The notes below the pieces were generated by a model. The model made no database searches. It had not been told where the DNA came from and saw nothing but the letters and a program-made list of their open reading frames with translations. A DNA stretch of 64,000 nucleotides from Pseudomonas sp. MYb60. GTDB taxonomy: Bacteria; Pseudomonadota; Gammaproteobacteria; Pseudomonadales; Pseudomonadaceae. Shown here one piece after another: positions 49,577-58,291 of this stretch. The stretch spans positions 310,001-374,000 of the forward strand of contig NZ_PCOZ01000002.1 in assembly GCF_002979555.1 (NCBI RefSeq), given 5' to 3'. The number at the start of each line of letters is the position of its first letter. Positions within the stretch are counted from its first letter, which is position 1. Both the position numbers and the translations under genes were made by a program.

Positions 49577-50977
49577 ATGTCAGAAGTAGCCCTCGCCACA
49601 GCCCCAATCACCGCGCCGCCGGTGATTCGGGCTCTGCTCGCCAAGCTCGCCATCAACTACAAGGAAGTCGCCGACCAACCTGGCCTGAACCCTGCGCAAA
49701 AGGTTCAGGCGGTGTTGCTGGAAGATGCCGTGGGCGCGCTGATGGTGCTGTTCCCGCAGAACCACCTGCTGGATCTCAACCGCCTCGCCGAACTCACTGG
49801 CCGGCGTCTCACCGCGGTGTCGCCGGACCGTGTCGAGCGCATGTTGAGCAAACACGACCTGAAGCTGCTGCCAGGCCTGCCGCCACTCACGTCCTCGCCG
49901 TGCCTGTACGAAGGCCGCCTGCTCGACGAACCGAGCCTGCTGGTGCATTCGGGCGAAGCCGGGCTGCTGCTGGAAATTTCCAGCGCCGAGTTCAAGGCCC
50001 TGCTCAACAAGGCCAGCGCCGCTCAGTTCGGCGAGCCGCTGAGCAATATCCGCCCCAACCTCGACCGCCCGAATGATGACCGCGAGGAAATCACCCAGGC
50101 GATGCAGGCGTTCACCGCCCGCCGTATCCAACAGCGCCTGGAAGCGACCATCGAGATCCCGCCGCTGGCCGACACCGCGCAGAAGATCATCAAGCTGCGC
50201 GTCGACCCCAACGCCACCATCGATGACATCACCGGCGTAGTGGAAACCGACCCGGCCCTGGCTGCGCAAGTGGTCAGTTGGGCGGCGTCGCCGTATTACG
50301 CGTCGCCGGGCAAGATTCGCTCCGTGGAAGACGCCATCGTGCGTGTGCTGGGCTTCGACCTGGTGATCAACCTGGCGTTGGGCCTCGCCCTGGGCAAGAC
50401 CTTGAGCCTGCCCAAGGACCACCCGCACCAGGCCACGCCGTACTGGCACCAGTCGATCTACACCGCTGCCGTCATCGAAGGCCTGACCCGCGCCATGCCC
50501 CGTGCCCAGCGCCCGGAAGCCGGCTTGACCTACCTGGCCGGCCTGCTGCACAACTTCGGCTACCTGCTGCTGGCCCACGTGTTTCCGCCGCACTTCTCGC
50601 TGATCTGCCGCCACCTGGAGGTCAACCCGCACCTGTGCCACAGCTATGTGGAACAGCACCTGCTGGGTATCAGCCGCGAGCAGATTGGCGCGTGGCTGAT
50701 GCGCTATTGGGACATGCCGGACGAACTGTCCACGGCCCTGCGCTTCCAGCACGACCCGACCTACGACGGCCAGTACGCCGAATACCCGAACCTGGTGTGC
50801 CTGGCCGTGCGCTTGCTGCGCAGCCGTGGCATCGGCTCCGGGCCGGATGAAGCGATCCCGGATGCGCTGATCGAACGTTTGGGGTTGAGTCGCGACAAGG
50901 CCGAGGACGTGGTCAGCAAGGTACTGGATGCCGAGGTGCTGTTGCGCGAACTGGCGTCCCAGTTCAGTCAGAACTGA
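49577..50977 (+). CDS. YbaK-HDOD fusion protein
   Basis: A 466-residue cytosolic protein with two domains. The N-terminal part (about 10-140) resembles the YbaK/aminoacyl-tRNA deacylase fold (EDAVGALMVLFPQNHLLDLNRLAELTGRRLTAVSP, with GLPPLTSSPCLYEGRLLDEPSLLVHSGEAGLLLEI). The C-terminal part (about 190-400) is an HDOD domain: LEATIEIPPLADTAQKIIKLRVDPNATIDDITGVVETDPALAAQVVSWAASPYY, LGFDLVINLALGLALG and GLLHNFGYLLLAHVFP. HDOD proteins act in signalling without the metal residues of true HD hydrolases. The ATG at 49577 is the most family-like start. It follows recG in the same direction; a REPIN follows. Confidence 0.85.
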   Translation: MSEVALATAPITAPPVIRALLAKLAINYKEVADQPGLNPAQKVQAVLLEDAVGALMVLFPQNHLLDLNRLAELTGRRLTAVSPDRVERMLSKHDLKLLPGLPPLTSSPCLYEGRLLDEPSLLVHSGEAGLLLEISSAEFKALLNKASAAQFGEPLSNIRPNLDRPNDDREEITQAMQAFTARRIQQRLEATIEIPPLADTAQKIIKLRVDPNATIDDITGVVETDPALAAQVVSWAASPYYASPGKIRSVEDAIVRVLGFDLVINLALGLALGKTLSLPKDHPHQATPYWHQSIYTAAVIEGLTRAMPRAQRPEAGLTYLAGLLHNFGYLLLAHVFPPHFSLICRHLEVNPHLCHSYVEQHLLGISREQIGAWLMRYWDMPDELSTALRFQHDPTYDGQYAEYPNLVCLAVRLLRSRGIGSGPDEAIPDALIERLGLSRDKAEDVVSKVLDAEVLLRELASQFSQN

Positions 50978-50998
50978 GTGTGTAGACCTTTGGATGGC

Positions 50999-51072
50999 TA
51001 TCGGGGGCAAGCCCCCTCCCACATTTGACTGTGTTCACACATCACACCGTGGGAGGGGGCTTGCCCCCGATG
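50999..51072. repeat. REPIN between HDOD gene and SCP2-like gene
   Basis: Two REP units in inverted orientation: left ATCGGGGGCAAGCCCCCTC with CCCACA, right its complement ending GGGGGCTTGCCCCCGAT, separated by about 25 bases. It is the canonical paired form, at a convergent junction. Confidence 0.9.
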
Positions 51073-51098
51073 AATCCACCTCGGTCGACCTGAAAACC

Positions 51099-51473
51099 CT
51101 ACTTCTTTTTCTTCGGCTTCAAATACTTGGTCAGCCCCTGGAACCAGATCACCAGCGCCGGGTTGCCCTTGATCTGGATCGACTTGTCCTGAATCCCCGT
51201 CATGAACGCCAGTTGCTTGTTCTTCGCCTGCATCGTGGCGAAGCCGTAGGCGGCATCCTTGAACGCAATCGCAAACGCCGGGGACGGATGGACACCCGAA
51301 CGGCTGGTGATGCGCTGGTCTTTGACGATGAAGTGACGAGCAACCTTGCCGTCGAGGGTCTGCAACTGGAAGGCCAGGTCTTTATCGCCTAGCTGTTGCT
51401 GAAAGGCAGGATTGGTGCGGCTGGCTTTGCCCATCATCAGGCCCAGCACCCACAGGAGGAGACGAAATTTCAT
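51099..51473 (-). CDS. SCP2-like sterol/lipid-binding domain protein
   Basis: A 124-residue protein. After a hydrophobic N-terminal segment (FRLLLWVLGLMMG) it has the SCP2-like fold: FQQQLGDKDLAFQLQTLDGKVARHFIVKDQRITSRSG, PAFAIAFKDAAYGFATM, and IQIKGNPALVIWFQGL. SCP2 domains bind lipids or act as small hydrophobic ligand carriers. The C-terminal KPKKKK tail is very basic. The ATG at 51473 has GAGG nine bases upstream; a start two codons earlier adds nothing conserved. Function is unknown. Confidence 0.75.
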   Translation of the reverse strand: MKFRLLLWVLGLMMGKASRTNPAFQQQLGDKDLAFQLQTLDGKVARHFIVKDQRITSRSGVHPSPAFAIAFKDAAYGFATMQAKNKQLAFMTGIQDKSIQIKGNPALVIWFQGLTKYLKPKKKK

Positions 51474-51846
51474 GCACACGGCCTCGTGTAATTATTGAGT
51501 GGCCGGCGCAGTGTAACGATTTGCCAAAAGAACGCCATCGATCTTGCGCATTAGCGGAAGATCGGCTGGCGTTTGACACTTATAGCAGCATGTTGCTTGG
51601 ACTTCGGGCGAGGTCAACCTGGCGCAGCACGCCGCCTTTCAATCGACGACGACGCGTTTGTGCCCACTGCCGGAAAATGCATTGGGTGCGAACATGAGCT
51701 TGAGCCTGGCAAAGCGTTTCAACCTGGATGAAACCGCCCAGCGCTGCTGGGTCACGCCGTTTCATGTCGCACAAAAAATGGGCACCCGACCCAGTCGGCG
51801 TGCCCATTTTTCCTACCACCCCGCCCCTTCGAGGCGGTACGACCGA
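51474..51846. other. Intergenic region upstream of the SCP2-like gene and downstream of hupB
   Basis: A 373-base region. Apart from the hupB terminator at its right end I see no gene: overlapping ORFs on both strands lack a family match, plausible ribosome site or consistent codon usage. The right end carries only the terminator. Confidence 0.6.
51773..51811 (-). terminator. Terminator of hupB
   Basis: A two-step hairpin: outer ATGGGCAC/GTGCCCAT, inner CCGAC/GTCGG, followed by A-run on the left, that is a T-run for minus-strand transcripts. Confidence 0.88.
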
Positions 51847-52122
51847 TTATGCGTTGACGGTGTCTTTGAGCGACTTGCCCGGCTTGAACGCAACGGTGTT
51901 GCTCGCCTTGATTTTCACCGGCTCGCCGGTTTGCGGGTTTTTACCGGTGCGGGCGCCGCGATGGCGTTGCAGGAAGGTGCCGAAGCCAACCAGGGTGACG
52001 CTGTCCTTGCGGTGCAGCGCGCCGGTGATTTCTTCGAGAACGGCGTTGAGGACGCGGTTGGCCTGTTCTTTGGTGAGATCCGCTTTTTCAGCGATGGCGG
52101 CTGCGAGTTCTGGTTTACGCAT
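51847..52122 (-). CDS. hupB: DNA-binding protein HU
   Basis: A 91-residue HU nucleoid protein. It has the dimerisation helices MRKPELAAAIAEKADLTKEQANRVLNAVLEEITGAL, the DNA-binding arm GFGTFLQRHRGARTGKNPQTGEPVKI and the C-terminal FKPGKSLKD. It bends DNA and shapes the chromosome. It is followed by a strong terminator. The leader contains AACAACAA at 52147-52154, 25 bases before the ATG, an exact Hfq/Crc-type CA motif. Confidence 0.95.
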   Translation of the reverse strand: MRKPELAAAIAEKADLTKEQANRVLNAVLEEITGALHRKDSVTLVGFGTFLQRHRGARTGKNPQTGEPVKIKASNTVAFKPGKSLKDTVNA

Positions 52123-52146
52123 GAGTGAAGCCTCTTTGACGGTTTT

Positions 52147-52154
52147 TTGTTGTT
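52147..52154 (-). promoter_or_regulatory. Candidate Hfq/Crc CA motif upstream of hupB
   Basis: On the minus strand AACAACAA, matching AANAANAA exactly, 25 bases before the hupB ATG. Hfq-Crc binds such A-rich motifs near ribosome sites. The site has not been tested. Confidence 0.4.
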
Positions 52155-52313
52155 ATGTCCGTGCTGCTCTCTGACGGAGCAGCGCCCAAAGCGCCGCAGG
52201 CTCTACTCTGCGGCAGACGGGAGTGAGGATGGCATGCCCACGCACGCTCCGCCAGTCTCGCGGAGGCCTTTCTGCGGGCAAGAACGTGCTTATTCCGACA
52301 GAACGACCGGTAT

Positions 52314-53462
52314 TTACGCCAGCAACGGCGGAAGTTCTTTGTTAAGGGCGAGTTTTTCCATCACCGCAGTCCCGGTCAGTGCGTAACCCAGCAGGCGCCC
52401 GCTACTGTCGCGGCACAGGGCCTTGATATCAGCGCCCTGCCCTTCAACGCTCCACACCCCTTCGGTGCCCCTGGGCGGTGGCGATACCACCAGCGGGCAG
52501 ACCGGGGTCTTCACGGTAACGGGCATCGGCCCGTAACTGACGGCCGTGGCGTTGCCGGCCAGGGTCTGGGCCAGGGCGCGCGCGCAACTCATCAGCGGCA
52601 TGACGTAGAGCAGGTTCAAGCCATCGACCTCGGCGCAGTCGCCCAGGGCGTAGATGTTGGCGTGAGAGGTCTTGAGGTGGCGGTCTACCATCACGCCACG
52701 GTTGGTCTGCAGGCCGGCGGCGGCAGCCAGGTCGACACGCGGGCGCAGGCCGATGGCCGAGACCACCAGGTCGCACGGGATCACTTCACCGTCCGACAGG
52801 TGCGCCTCCAGGCCATCAGCCGTGCGCTGCAGGCGATTGAGCACCGGGCCCAGGTGGAACCGCGCGCCCAGGCCCTCAAGCCCGGCCTGCACCGCCGCGG
52901 CGGCGGCCGGGTGCAACAGGGTTGGCATGACTTGTTCGCACGGCGCCACCAGGTCGATTTCGTAGCCGCCCAGGATCAGGTCGTTGGCAAATTCACATCC
53001 GATCAATCCAGCGCCGAGCAGCAACACCCGGCGCTTGCCGGCCGCAGCGGTGCGAAAGCGCGCGTAGTCTTCCAGGTCGTTGATCGGGAAAATCAGTTCG
53101 GCAGCGTCGCCCTCCACCGGCACACGCACGGTTTCTGCGCCCCAGGCCAGGATCAAGTCGCGGTAGGCCACCGCTTCCTCGCCGATCCACAGGCGCTTGT
53201 GGCCAGGGTCGATGCCGCTGACGCGGGTGTGGGTGCGCACTTCGGCCTTGAGCTGCTCGGCCATGGCGCCGGGTTCAGCCATGCTCAGGCCATCGGCTTC
53301 CTTGTTCTTGCCAAAGCCGGTGGAGAGCATGGGCTTGGAGTAGGAGCGTCCGTCATCCGCAGTGATCAGCAGCAATGGGGTTTCGCTGTCGAGCTTGCGA
53401 AACTCTCGGGCCACGTTGTAACCGGCCAGCCCTGTGCCGATGATCACGACAGGTGCGTTCAT
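52314..53462 (-). CDS. rubB: Rubredoxin-NAD(+) reductase
   Basis: A 382-residue FAD/NAD(P)-dependent reductase. The FAD fold at the N-terminus is [21 protein letters not shown], the NADH fold at about 145 is [25 protein letters not shown], and the [13 protein letters not shown] block contacts FAD. The gene next to it encodes rubredoxin, so it is the rubredoxin reductase that feeds electrons to alkane hydroxylase or to oxygen-defence reactions. AAGGAGAAAGGA precedes the ATG. It follows rubredoxin by 37 bases in one operon. Confidence 0.93.
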   Translation of the reverse strand: MNAPVVIIGTGLAGYNVAREFRKLDSETPLLLITADDGRSYSKPMLSTGFGKNKEADGLSMAEPGAMAEQLKAEVRTHTRVSGIDPGHKRLWIGEEAVAYRDLILAWGAETVRVPVEGDAAELIFPINDLEDYARFRTAAAGKRRVLLLGAGLIGCEFANDLILGGYEIDLVAPCEQVMPTLLHPAAAAAVQAGLEGLGARFHLGPVLNRLQRTADGLEAHLSDGEVIPCDLVVSAIGLRPRVDLAAAAGLQTNRGVMVDRHLKTSHANIYALGDCAEVDGLNLLYVMPLMSCARALAQTLAGNATAVSYGPMPVTVKTPVCPLVVSPPPRGTEGVWSVEGQGADIKALCRDSSGRLLGYALTGTAVMEKLALNKELPPLLA

Positions 53463-53499
53463 TCCTTTCTCCTTGTAGTACGTTTCTTAAATGTTCAGA

Positions 53500-53667
53500 T
53501 CAGCCGATTTCGATCATTTCGAAATCCATCTTGCCGACGCCGCAGTCCGGGCACAGCCAGTCTTCCGGGACGTCTTCCCAACGGGTGCCGGGCAGAATTC
53601 CGTCATCCGGCCAGCCGTCTGCTTCGTTGTAGATAAGGCCACAGACGATACATTGCCACTTCTTCAT
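53500..53667 (-). CDS. Rubredoxin
   Basis: A 55-residue rubredoxin. Four cysteines bind one iron: [13 protein letters not shown] (Cys6, Cys9) and [10 protein letters not shown] (Cys39, Cys42). It transfers electrons from the reductase just downstream. The ATG at 53667 follows GAGGAAG; a longer open frame to 54087 overlaps ubiC and is not coding. P. aeruginosa has two rubredoxins here; only one is found in this window. Confidence 0.95.
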   Translation of the reverse strand: MKKWQCIVCGLIYNEADGWPDDGILPGTRWEDVPEDWLCPDCGVGKMDFEMIEIG

Positions 53668-53863
53668 TACGTGCTTCCTCAGGGTCCAGGCATCTCGGCC
53701 GACGGTCGATTGATCCAGCGTTGCCGTCCGGCTCAGGGCGTTTTGTACTGATCGAAGCCGGCAGATGCAAGCATGATCGGTGCAAACGGCCGGTTCGACC
53801 CGGCAAAAGCCCGGGCCCCCATGGTAAGCTCGCCGCCTATTTTGCTGCCAAAACTGACGCACC

Positions 53864-54427
53864 GTGCCGCACTCAATCGCCCCTTCCGATGCTTGCCAGT
53901 GGCTGACCCAGAGCCTCCTGGCCCCTGTGCCCGCGCCCCTGACCCTTGACTGGCTGTTCGACGAAGGCTCGCTGACGCGGCGCCTGACGTGGCTGTCGGA
54001 CGACGGGTTCAGCGTAACGCCGCTGTTCGAAGGCTGGCAGCCGTTGCGCGACGACGAATGCGCCGCCCTTGGGCTGGCCCCGGCCACCGTCGGCTGGGTG
54101 CGCGAAGTGTATTTGCGCGGCCAGGGTCAGCCCTGGGTATTCGCCCGCAGCGTCGCGGCCCGCAGTGCCTTGCAGGGCGATGGCTTGCACATGGACGAGC
54201 TGGGCAGCCGCTCGCTCGGCGAACTGTTGTTCTGTGACCACGCCTTCGCCCGCCAGGCCATCGAAGTGTGCCATTACCCACCGCAATGGCTGCCCACGGC
54301 AGACCAGGTCGACAACCTGTGGGCCCGCCGCTCGCGCTTTGATCGCGGGGCGCTGAGCATATTGGTGGCGGAAGTCTTCCTGCCCAGATTCTGGCACGCA
54401 CTGCATGCCCACCCGGAGAACTGCTGA
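53864..54427 (+). CDS. ubiC: Chorismate pyruvate-lyase
   Basis: A 187-residue UbiC that turns chorismate into 4-hydroxybenzoate and pyruvate, the first step of ubiquinone synthesis. Characteristic elements are [46 protein letters not shown] and ARRSRF near the end. It starts at GTG with a weak ribosome site, and its stop overlaps the ubiA ATG by one base (TGATG), the usual ubiCA operon. It is divergent from the rubredoxin gene. Confidence 0.94.
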   Translation: MPHSIAPSDACQWLTQSLLAPVPAPLTLDWLFDEGSLTRRLTWLSDDGFSVTPLFEGWQPLRDDECAALGLAPATVGWVREVYLRGQGQPWVFARSVAARSALQGDGLHMDELGSRSLGELLFCDHAFARQAIEVCHYPPQWLPTADQVDNLWARRSRFDRGALSILVAEVFLPRFWHALHAHPENC

Positions 54428-55317
54428 TGTACCAGCGTCTGCTCAAGTCCTTGAACCGCCTGAATCCCCGGGCCTGGGATTTCATTCAGTTGACCCGCAT
54501 GGACAAGCCCATCGGCATCTACCTGCTGTTATGGCCGACATTGTGGGCGCTGTGGATTGCCGGCGAGGGCGCGCCGTCCCTGCTCAATATCGTGATTTTC
54601 GTGCTGGGCGTGGTGCTGACCCGTGCCGGCGGCTGCGTGATCAATGACTGGGCCGACCGCAAAGTCGACGGCCATGTGAAACGCACCGAGCAGCGCCCGC
54701 TGGTGAGCGGCAAGATCACCTCGAAAGAAGCATTGGTGTTCTTTGCGCTGCTGATGGGGGTGAGTTTCCTGCTGGTACTGCTGACCAACGCCACCACCAT
54801 CCTGCTGTCCCTCGGCGGCCTGGCCCTGGCGGCGAGCTACCCGTTCATGAAGCGCTACACCTATTACCCGCAGGTGGTGCTGGGCGCAGCGTTCTCCTGG
54901 GGCATGCCGATGGCGTTCACGGCCGAGACCGGCAACCTGCCGGCGGCGGCGTGGCTGCTGTACATCGCCAACCTGCTGTGGACGGTGGGTTACGACACCT
55001 ATTACGCGATGACCGACCGTGACGACGACTTGAAGATCGGCGTGAAATCCACCGCCATCCTGTTTGGCGAGGCTGATCGGGTGATCATCCTGACCCTGCA
55101 AGGGCTGGCGCTGGGCTGCCTGTTGCTGGCGGGTTCGCGGTTTGAGCTGGGGGGCTGGTTCCACCTCGGGTTGCTGGCGGCGGCGGGGTGTTTTGCGTGG
55201 GAGTTCTGGTACACGCGGGACAGAGACCGGTTGAAGTGCTTCAAGGCGTTTTTGCACAACCACTGGGCAGGGCTGGCGATTTTCGCGGGGATTGTGGCGG
55301 ATTACGCGTTGCACTGA
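54427..55317 (+). CDS. ubiA: 4-hydroxybenzoate octaprenyltransferase
   Basis: A 296-residue integral membrane prenyltransferase. The two aspartate-rich motifs that bind Mg2+ and prenyl pyrophosphate are [15 protein letters not shown] and [16 protein letters not shown], and several membrane helices follow (for example [24 protein letters not shown]). It prenylates 4-hydroxybenzoate from UbiC. It starts one base into the ubiC stop codon, so translation is coupled. A REPIN follows the stop. Confidence 0.96.
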   Translation: MYQRLLKSLNRLNPRAWDFIQLTRMDKPIGIYLLLWPTLWALWIAGEGAPSLLNIVIFVLGVVLTRAGGCVINDWADRKVDGHVKRTEQRPLVSGKITSKEALVFFALLMGVSFLLVLLTNATTILLSLGGLALAASYPFMKRYTYYPQVVLGAAFSWGMPMAFTAETGNLPAAAWLLYIANLLWTVGYDTYYAMTDRDDDLKIGVKSTAILFGEADRVIILTLQGLALGCLLLAGSRFELGGWFHLGLLAAAGCFAWEFWYTRDRDRLKCFKAFLHNHWAGLAIFAGIVADYALH

Positions 55318-55341
55318 GGATTTGATGGTGGCTGTACCGGC

Positions 55342-55410
55342 GCCATCGAGGGCAAGCGCCCTCCCACAGCGGTGCGCATTCCAACTGTGGGAGGGCGCTT
55401 GCCCCCGATG
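55342..55410. repeat. REPIN between ubiA and the secreted repeat gene
   Basis: Two REP units in inverted orientation, left ATCGAGGGCAAGCGCCCTCC and right its approximate complement GGAGGGCGCTTGCCCCCGAT, separated by about 17 bases. The outer GGCGCC sequences also pair. It lies at a convergent junction. Confidence 0.88.
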
Positions 55411-55430
55411 CTTTCAGCGGCGCCGCAGGT

Positions 55431-55808
55431 TCAGGGCTTGATGACGTGCCACGCGCCACCCTTGCCATCACCGGTTTTGTCACCGGCCTTGTGGTCATCC
55501 TTGTAGGTGTACACCGGCTTGCCTTTGTAGGCCCACTGGCTGGTCTGGTCATCGCGAGTGATCACGGTCCAGTCGCCCGTCGGTTTGTCGGTGGACTCGG
55601 CCTTCAGCGGCGGCCAGTTGGTCGCGCACTGGTCCTTGCACACGGATTTGCCGCCAGCGTCCTTGTCGAAGGTGTAGAGGGTCAGGCCCTTGTGATCCAC
55701 CAGCAAGCCATCATGGGTCATCGCCGGTTCCGCCGCGAACGCCAGGGTCGGTAGCGTCAACGCTGCCGTTACCAGCAGGGCTTTCCAGGAAACAGTGCTG
55801 TAAGTCAT
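55431..55808 (-). CDS. Secreted repeat protein, COG4315-like
   Basis: A 125-residue secreted protein with a signal peptide MTYSTVSWKALLVTAALTLPTLAFA. The mature part contains repeated short units GLLVDHKGLTLYTFDKDAGGKSVC, CATNWPPL, WTVITRDDQTSQWAYKGKPVYTYKDD, and GGAWHVIKP, the pattern of the 'secreted repeat of unknown function' family (COG4315). The protein is periplasmic or extracellular; no activity is known. The ATG at 55808 has AGGAAGG six bases upstream, so longer frames are rejected. It is divergent from phoB, with a Pho box between them, so it may be phosphate-regulated, which is not shown. Confidence 0.87.
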   Translation of the reverse strand: MTYSTVSWKALLVTAALTLPTLAFAAEPAMTHDGLLVDHKGLTLYTFDKDAGGKSVCKDQCATNWPPLKAESTDKPTGDWTVITRDDQTSQWAYKGKPVYTYKDDHKAGDKTGDGKGGAWHVIKP

Positions 55809-55890
55809 CGGAACCTTCCTATTTTGGTTGTCAGGATTCGGACCCACAGCGTAGTCCAGAGTGCCGCGAATTGCCCAAGCGACTAAATTA

Positions 55891-55924
55891 CTGTCACACG
55901 ACTGCAATAATTCCGTTATCTAAT
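55891..55924 (+). promoter_or_regulatory. Pho box and -10 element of phoB
   Basis: CTGTCAC-ACGA-CTGCAAT (55891-55908) is a good Pho box: two 7-base units separated by four bases. The -10 box TCTAAT (55919-55924) lies ten bases downstream, as in PhoB-activated promoters, and phoB begins about 40 bases later. PhoB probably activates its own gene. On the other strand it could also influence the secreted repeat gene. Confidence 0.75.
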
Positions 55925-55963
55925 GCGGCGCAAGACAGTTAAATGACAAGAGGATTTTTGAGC

Positions 55964-56653
55964 ATGGTAGGCAGGAGCATTCTGATCGTTGACGACGAAG
56001 CGCCCATCCGCGAGATGATCGCCGTCGCGTTGGAAATGGCCGGCTATGACTGCCTGGAGGCGGAAAACTCCCAGCAGGCCCATGCCATTATCGTCGACCG
56101 CAAGCCCGACCTGATCCTGTTGGACTGGATGCTGCCCGGCACCTCTGGCATCGAGTTGGCTCGCCGCCTCAAGCGTGACGAGCTGACCGGGGATATCCCG
56201 ATCATCATGCTCACCGCCAAGGGCGAAGAGGACAACAAGATCCAGGGCCTGGAAGTCGGCGCCGATGACTACATCACCAAGCCCTTTTCCCCACGGGAGC
56301 TGGTCGCGCGTCTGAAGGCCGTATTGCGCCGCGCCGGCCCGACCGATGGCGAAGCGCCAATTGAAGTGGGCGGCCTGATCCTCGACCCGATCAGCCACCG
56401 CGTGACCATCGACGGCACACCCGCCGAGATGGGCCCCACCGAATACCGCCTGCTGCAATTCTTCATGACCCACCAGGAACGCGCCTACACCCGCGGCCAG
56501 TTGCTCGACCAGGTCTGGGGCGGCAATGTGTATGTGGAAGAGCGCACCGTGGACGTGCATATCCGTCGCCTGCGCAAAGCCTTGGGCGATGCCTACGAGA
56601 ATCTGGTACAAACCGTGCGTGGCACGGGTTACCGGTTTTCCACCAAGGGCTGA
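55964..56653 (+). CDS. phoB: Phosphate regulon response regulator PhoB
   Basis: A 229-residue OmpR-family response regulator. The receiver domain has the phospho-acceptor Asp54 in [10 protein letters not shown], and acidic residues Asp10, Asp11 in VDDE; the C-terminal winged helix (from about 130) has [50 protein letters not shown]. It activates phosphate uptake genes when PhoR phosphorylates it. The ATG at 55964 gives the usual 229-residue protein; an earlier ATG adds seven residues. It is preceded by a Pho box and is 46 bases from phoR. Confidence 0.97.
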   Translation: MVGRSILIVDDEAPIREMIAVALEMAGYDCLEAENSQQAHAIIVDRKPDLILLDWMLPGTSGIELARRLKRDELTGDIPIIMLTAKGEEDNKIQGLEVGADDYITKPFSPRELVARLKAVLRRAGPTDGEAPIEVGGLILDPISHRVTIDGTPAEMGPTEYRLLQFFMTHQERAYTRGQLLDQVWGGNVYVEERTVDVHIRRLRKALGDAYENLVQTVRGTGYRFSTKG

Positions 56654-56699
56654 ACCCGCCGCCTCTTGACTTAAACAGCTGACAAGGACGCATGTTCAA

Positions 56700-58022
56700 G
56701 TGAACCAAAACTGGCATGGCACGCTGATCCGCCACATGCTTTTGCTGATCACCGGCTGCCTGTTGGTGGGGTTGGTCAGTGGCTATTACGGCTGGAGCCT
56801 GGCCATCGGCATTGGCCTGTACCTGGGGTGGACCCTCAAGCAACTGCTACGCCTTCATGAATGGCTGCGCCAGCACAAACCCGATGAAGCCCCTCCCGAC
56901 GGCTACGGCCTGTGGGGCGAGGTGTTCGACAGCATCTACCACCTGCAACGCCGCGACCAGCGGGTGCGCGGGCGCCTGCAAGCGGTGATCGACCGGGTGC
57001 AGGAGTCCACCGCCGCGCTGAAAGACGCGGTGATCATGCTCGACAGCGACGGCAACCTGGAATGGTGGAACCGCGCTGCCGAGACCCTGCTAGGCCTCAA
57101 GACGCCCCAAGACAGCGGCCAACCGGTGACCAACCTGGTGCGGCATCCGCGCTTCAAGGAATACTTCGAGCAGGACAACTACGAAGAAGCCCTGGAAATC
57201 CCCTCGCCCACCAACGACCGCATCCGCATCCAGTTGTACCTCACGCGCTATGGCAACAATGAGCACCTGATGCTGGTGCGCGACGTCACCCGAATCCACC
57301 AGTTGGAACAGATGCGCAAAGACTTCGTTGCCAACGTCTCCCACGAACTGCGCACGCCGTTGACGGTGATTTGCGGTTACCTGGAGACGCTGCTGGACAA
57401 CGTCGACGAGATCAACCCGCGCTGGAGCCGTGCCCTGCAACAGATGCAGCAGCAAGGCTCGCGCATGCAGACCTTGCTCAACGACCTGCTGCTGCTGGCC
57501 AAGCTGGAAGCCACGGACTACCCGTCGGACAATCACCCGGTGGCTGTCCAGAGCCTGCTGCAGACCATCAAGAACGACGCCCAGGCCCTCTCCGGCCAGC
57601 GCGGCCAGCAGATCACCCTGGAGGCCGACCCGAGCGTGTTGCTCAAGGGCAGCGAGGGCGAGTTGCGCAGCGCGTTTTCCAACCTGGTGTTCAACGCCGT
57701 GAAGTACACCCAGGACAAGGGCACCATCCGTATTCGCTGGTGGGCCGACGAGCAAGGCGCACACCTGAGCGTGCAGGACTCCGGCATCGGCATCGATGCC
57801 AAGCACCTGCCGCGCCTGACCGAGCGTTTCTACCGCGTCGACTCCAGCCGCAACTCCAACACCGGCGGCACAGGCCTGGGCCTGGCGATCGTCAAGCATG
57901 TGCTGCTGCGCCATCGGGCCCGCCTGGAAATCAGCAGTGTGCTGGGCCATGGCAGTACGTTTACCTGCCATTTCCCGCCGGCCCAAGTGGCCCGCGCACA
58001 GGCGCTCGGCACCGACGAATGA
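56700..58022 (+). CDS. phoR: Phosphate regulon sensor kinase PhoR
   Basis: A 440-residue membrane histidine kinase. Two helices near the N-terminus (LIRHMLLLITGCLLVGLVSGYYGWSLAIGIGLYLGW) leave a cytoplasmic PAS-like region (about 95-190; LKDAVIMLDSDGNLEWWNRAAETLLGL) and the kinase core with the phospho-acceptor His215 in FVANVSHELRTPL, and ATP-binding DSGIGI and GTGLGLAI. It signals with PstSCAB-PhoU. GTG 56700 is the start; AAGGA lies 11 bases upstream. A tiny ATG-TTC-AAG-TGA reading frame overlaps this GTG. Confidence 0.95.
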   Translation: MNQNWHGTLIRHMLLLITGCLLVGLVSGYYGWSLAIGIGLYLGWTLKQLLRLHEWLRQHKPDEAPPDGYGLWGEVFDSIYHLQRRDQRVRGRLQAVIDRVQESTAALKDAVIMLDSDGNLEWWNRAAETLLGLKTPQDSGQPVTNLVRHPRFKEYFEQDNYEEALEIPSPTNDRIRIQLYLTRYGNNEHLMLVRDVTRIHQLEQMRKDFVANVSHELRTPLTVICGYLETLLDNVDEINPRWSRALQQMQQQGSRMQTLLNDLLLLAKLEATDYPSDNHPVAVQSLLQTIKNDAQALSGQRGQQITLEADPSVLLKGSEGELRSAFSNLVFNAVKYTQDKGTIRIRWWADEQGAHLSVQDSGIGIDAKHLPRLTERFYRVDSSRNSNTGGTGLGLAIVKHVLLRHRARLEISSVLGHGSTFTCHFPPAQVARAQALGTDE

Positions 58023-58046
58023 CCCGAAAACACCACAGCTGTTAAC

Positions 58047-58135
58047 TGTGGGAGGGGGCTTGCCCCCGATGGCGGTGAGTCAGGTATGAATGTGTTGACT
58101 GACACGCTGCCATCGGGGGCAAGCCCCCTCCCACA
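58047..58135. repeat. REPIN between phoR and the CNNM gene
   Basis: Two REP units in inverted orientation: TGTGGGAGGGGGCTTGCCC at the left and its complement at the right, with GATGGC/GCCATC continuing the pairing, and a 38-base centre. It is the clearest REPIN of the window. 58136-58291 holds only the leader of the next gene and no further ORF. Confidence 0.92.
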
Positions 58136-58291
58136 TTGAATTGCGTGGTTGTAGAGCGAGTATTCCACGCCCCACCCGGCAGCGGGCACTAGGCAAGCGC
58201 CCCATCAGCCGCTACATTGGCCGACTTGCGCCTGCGATTGCGGCCTGTCTGCCACCCCTTATCGAACACACGGAACCTGCAAAACCCCATC

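Noticed and set aside
51658-52128. ORFs on both strands next to and overlapping hupB
   Set aside because: They overlap the hupB gene and its terminator, with no ribosome site or recognisable family.
53667-54087. In-frame extension of rubredoxin upstream of 53667
   Set aside because: It overlaps the ubiC coding sequence on the other strand; rubredoxin is complete from 53667 with a good ribosome site.
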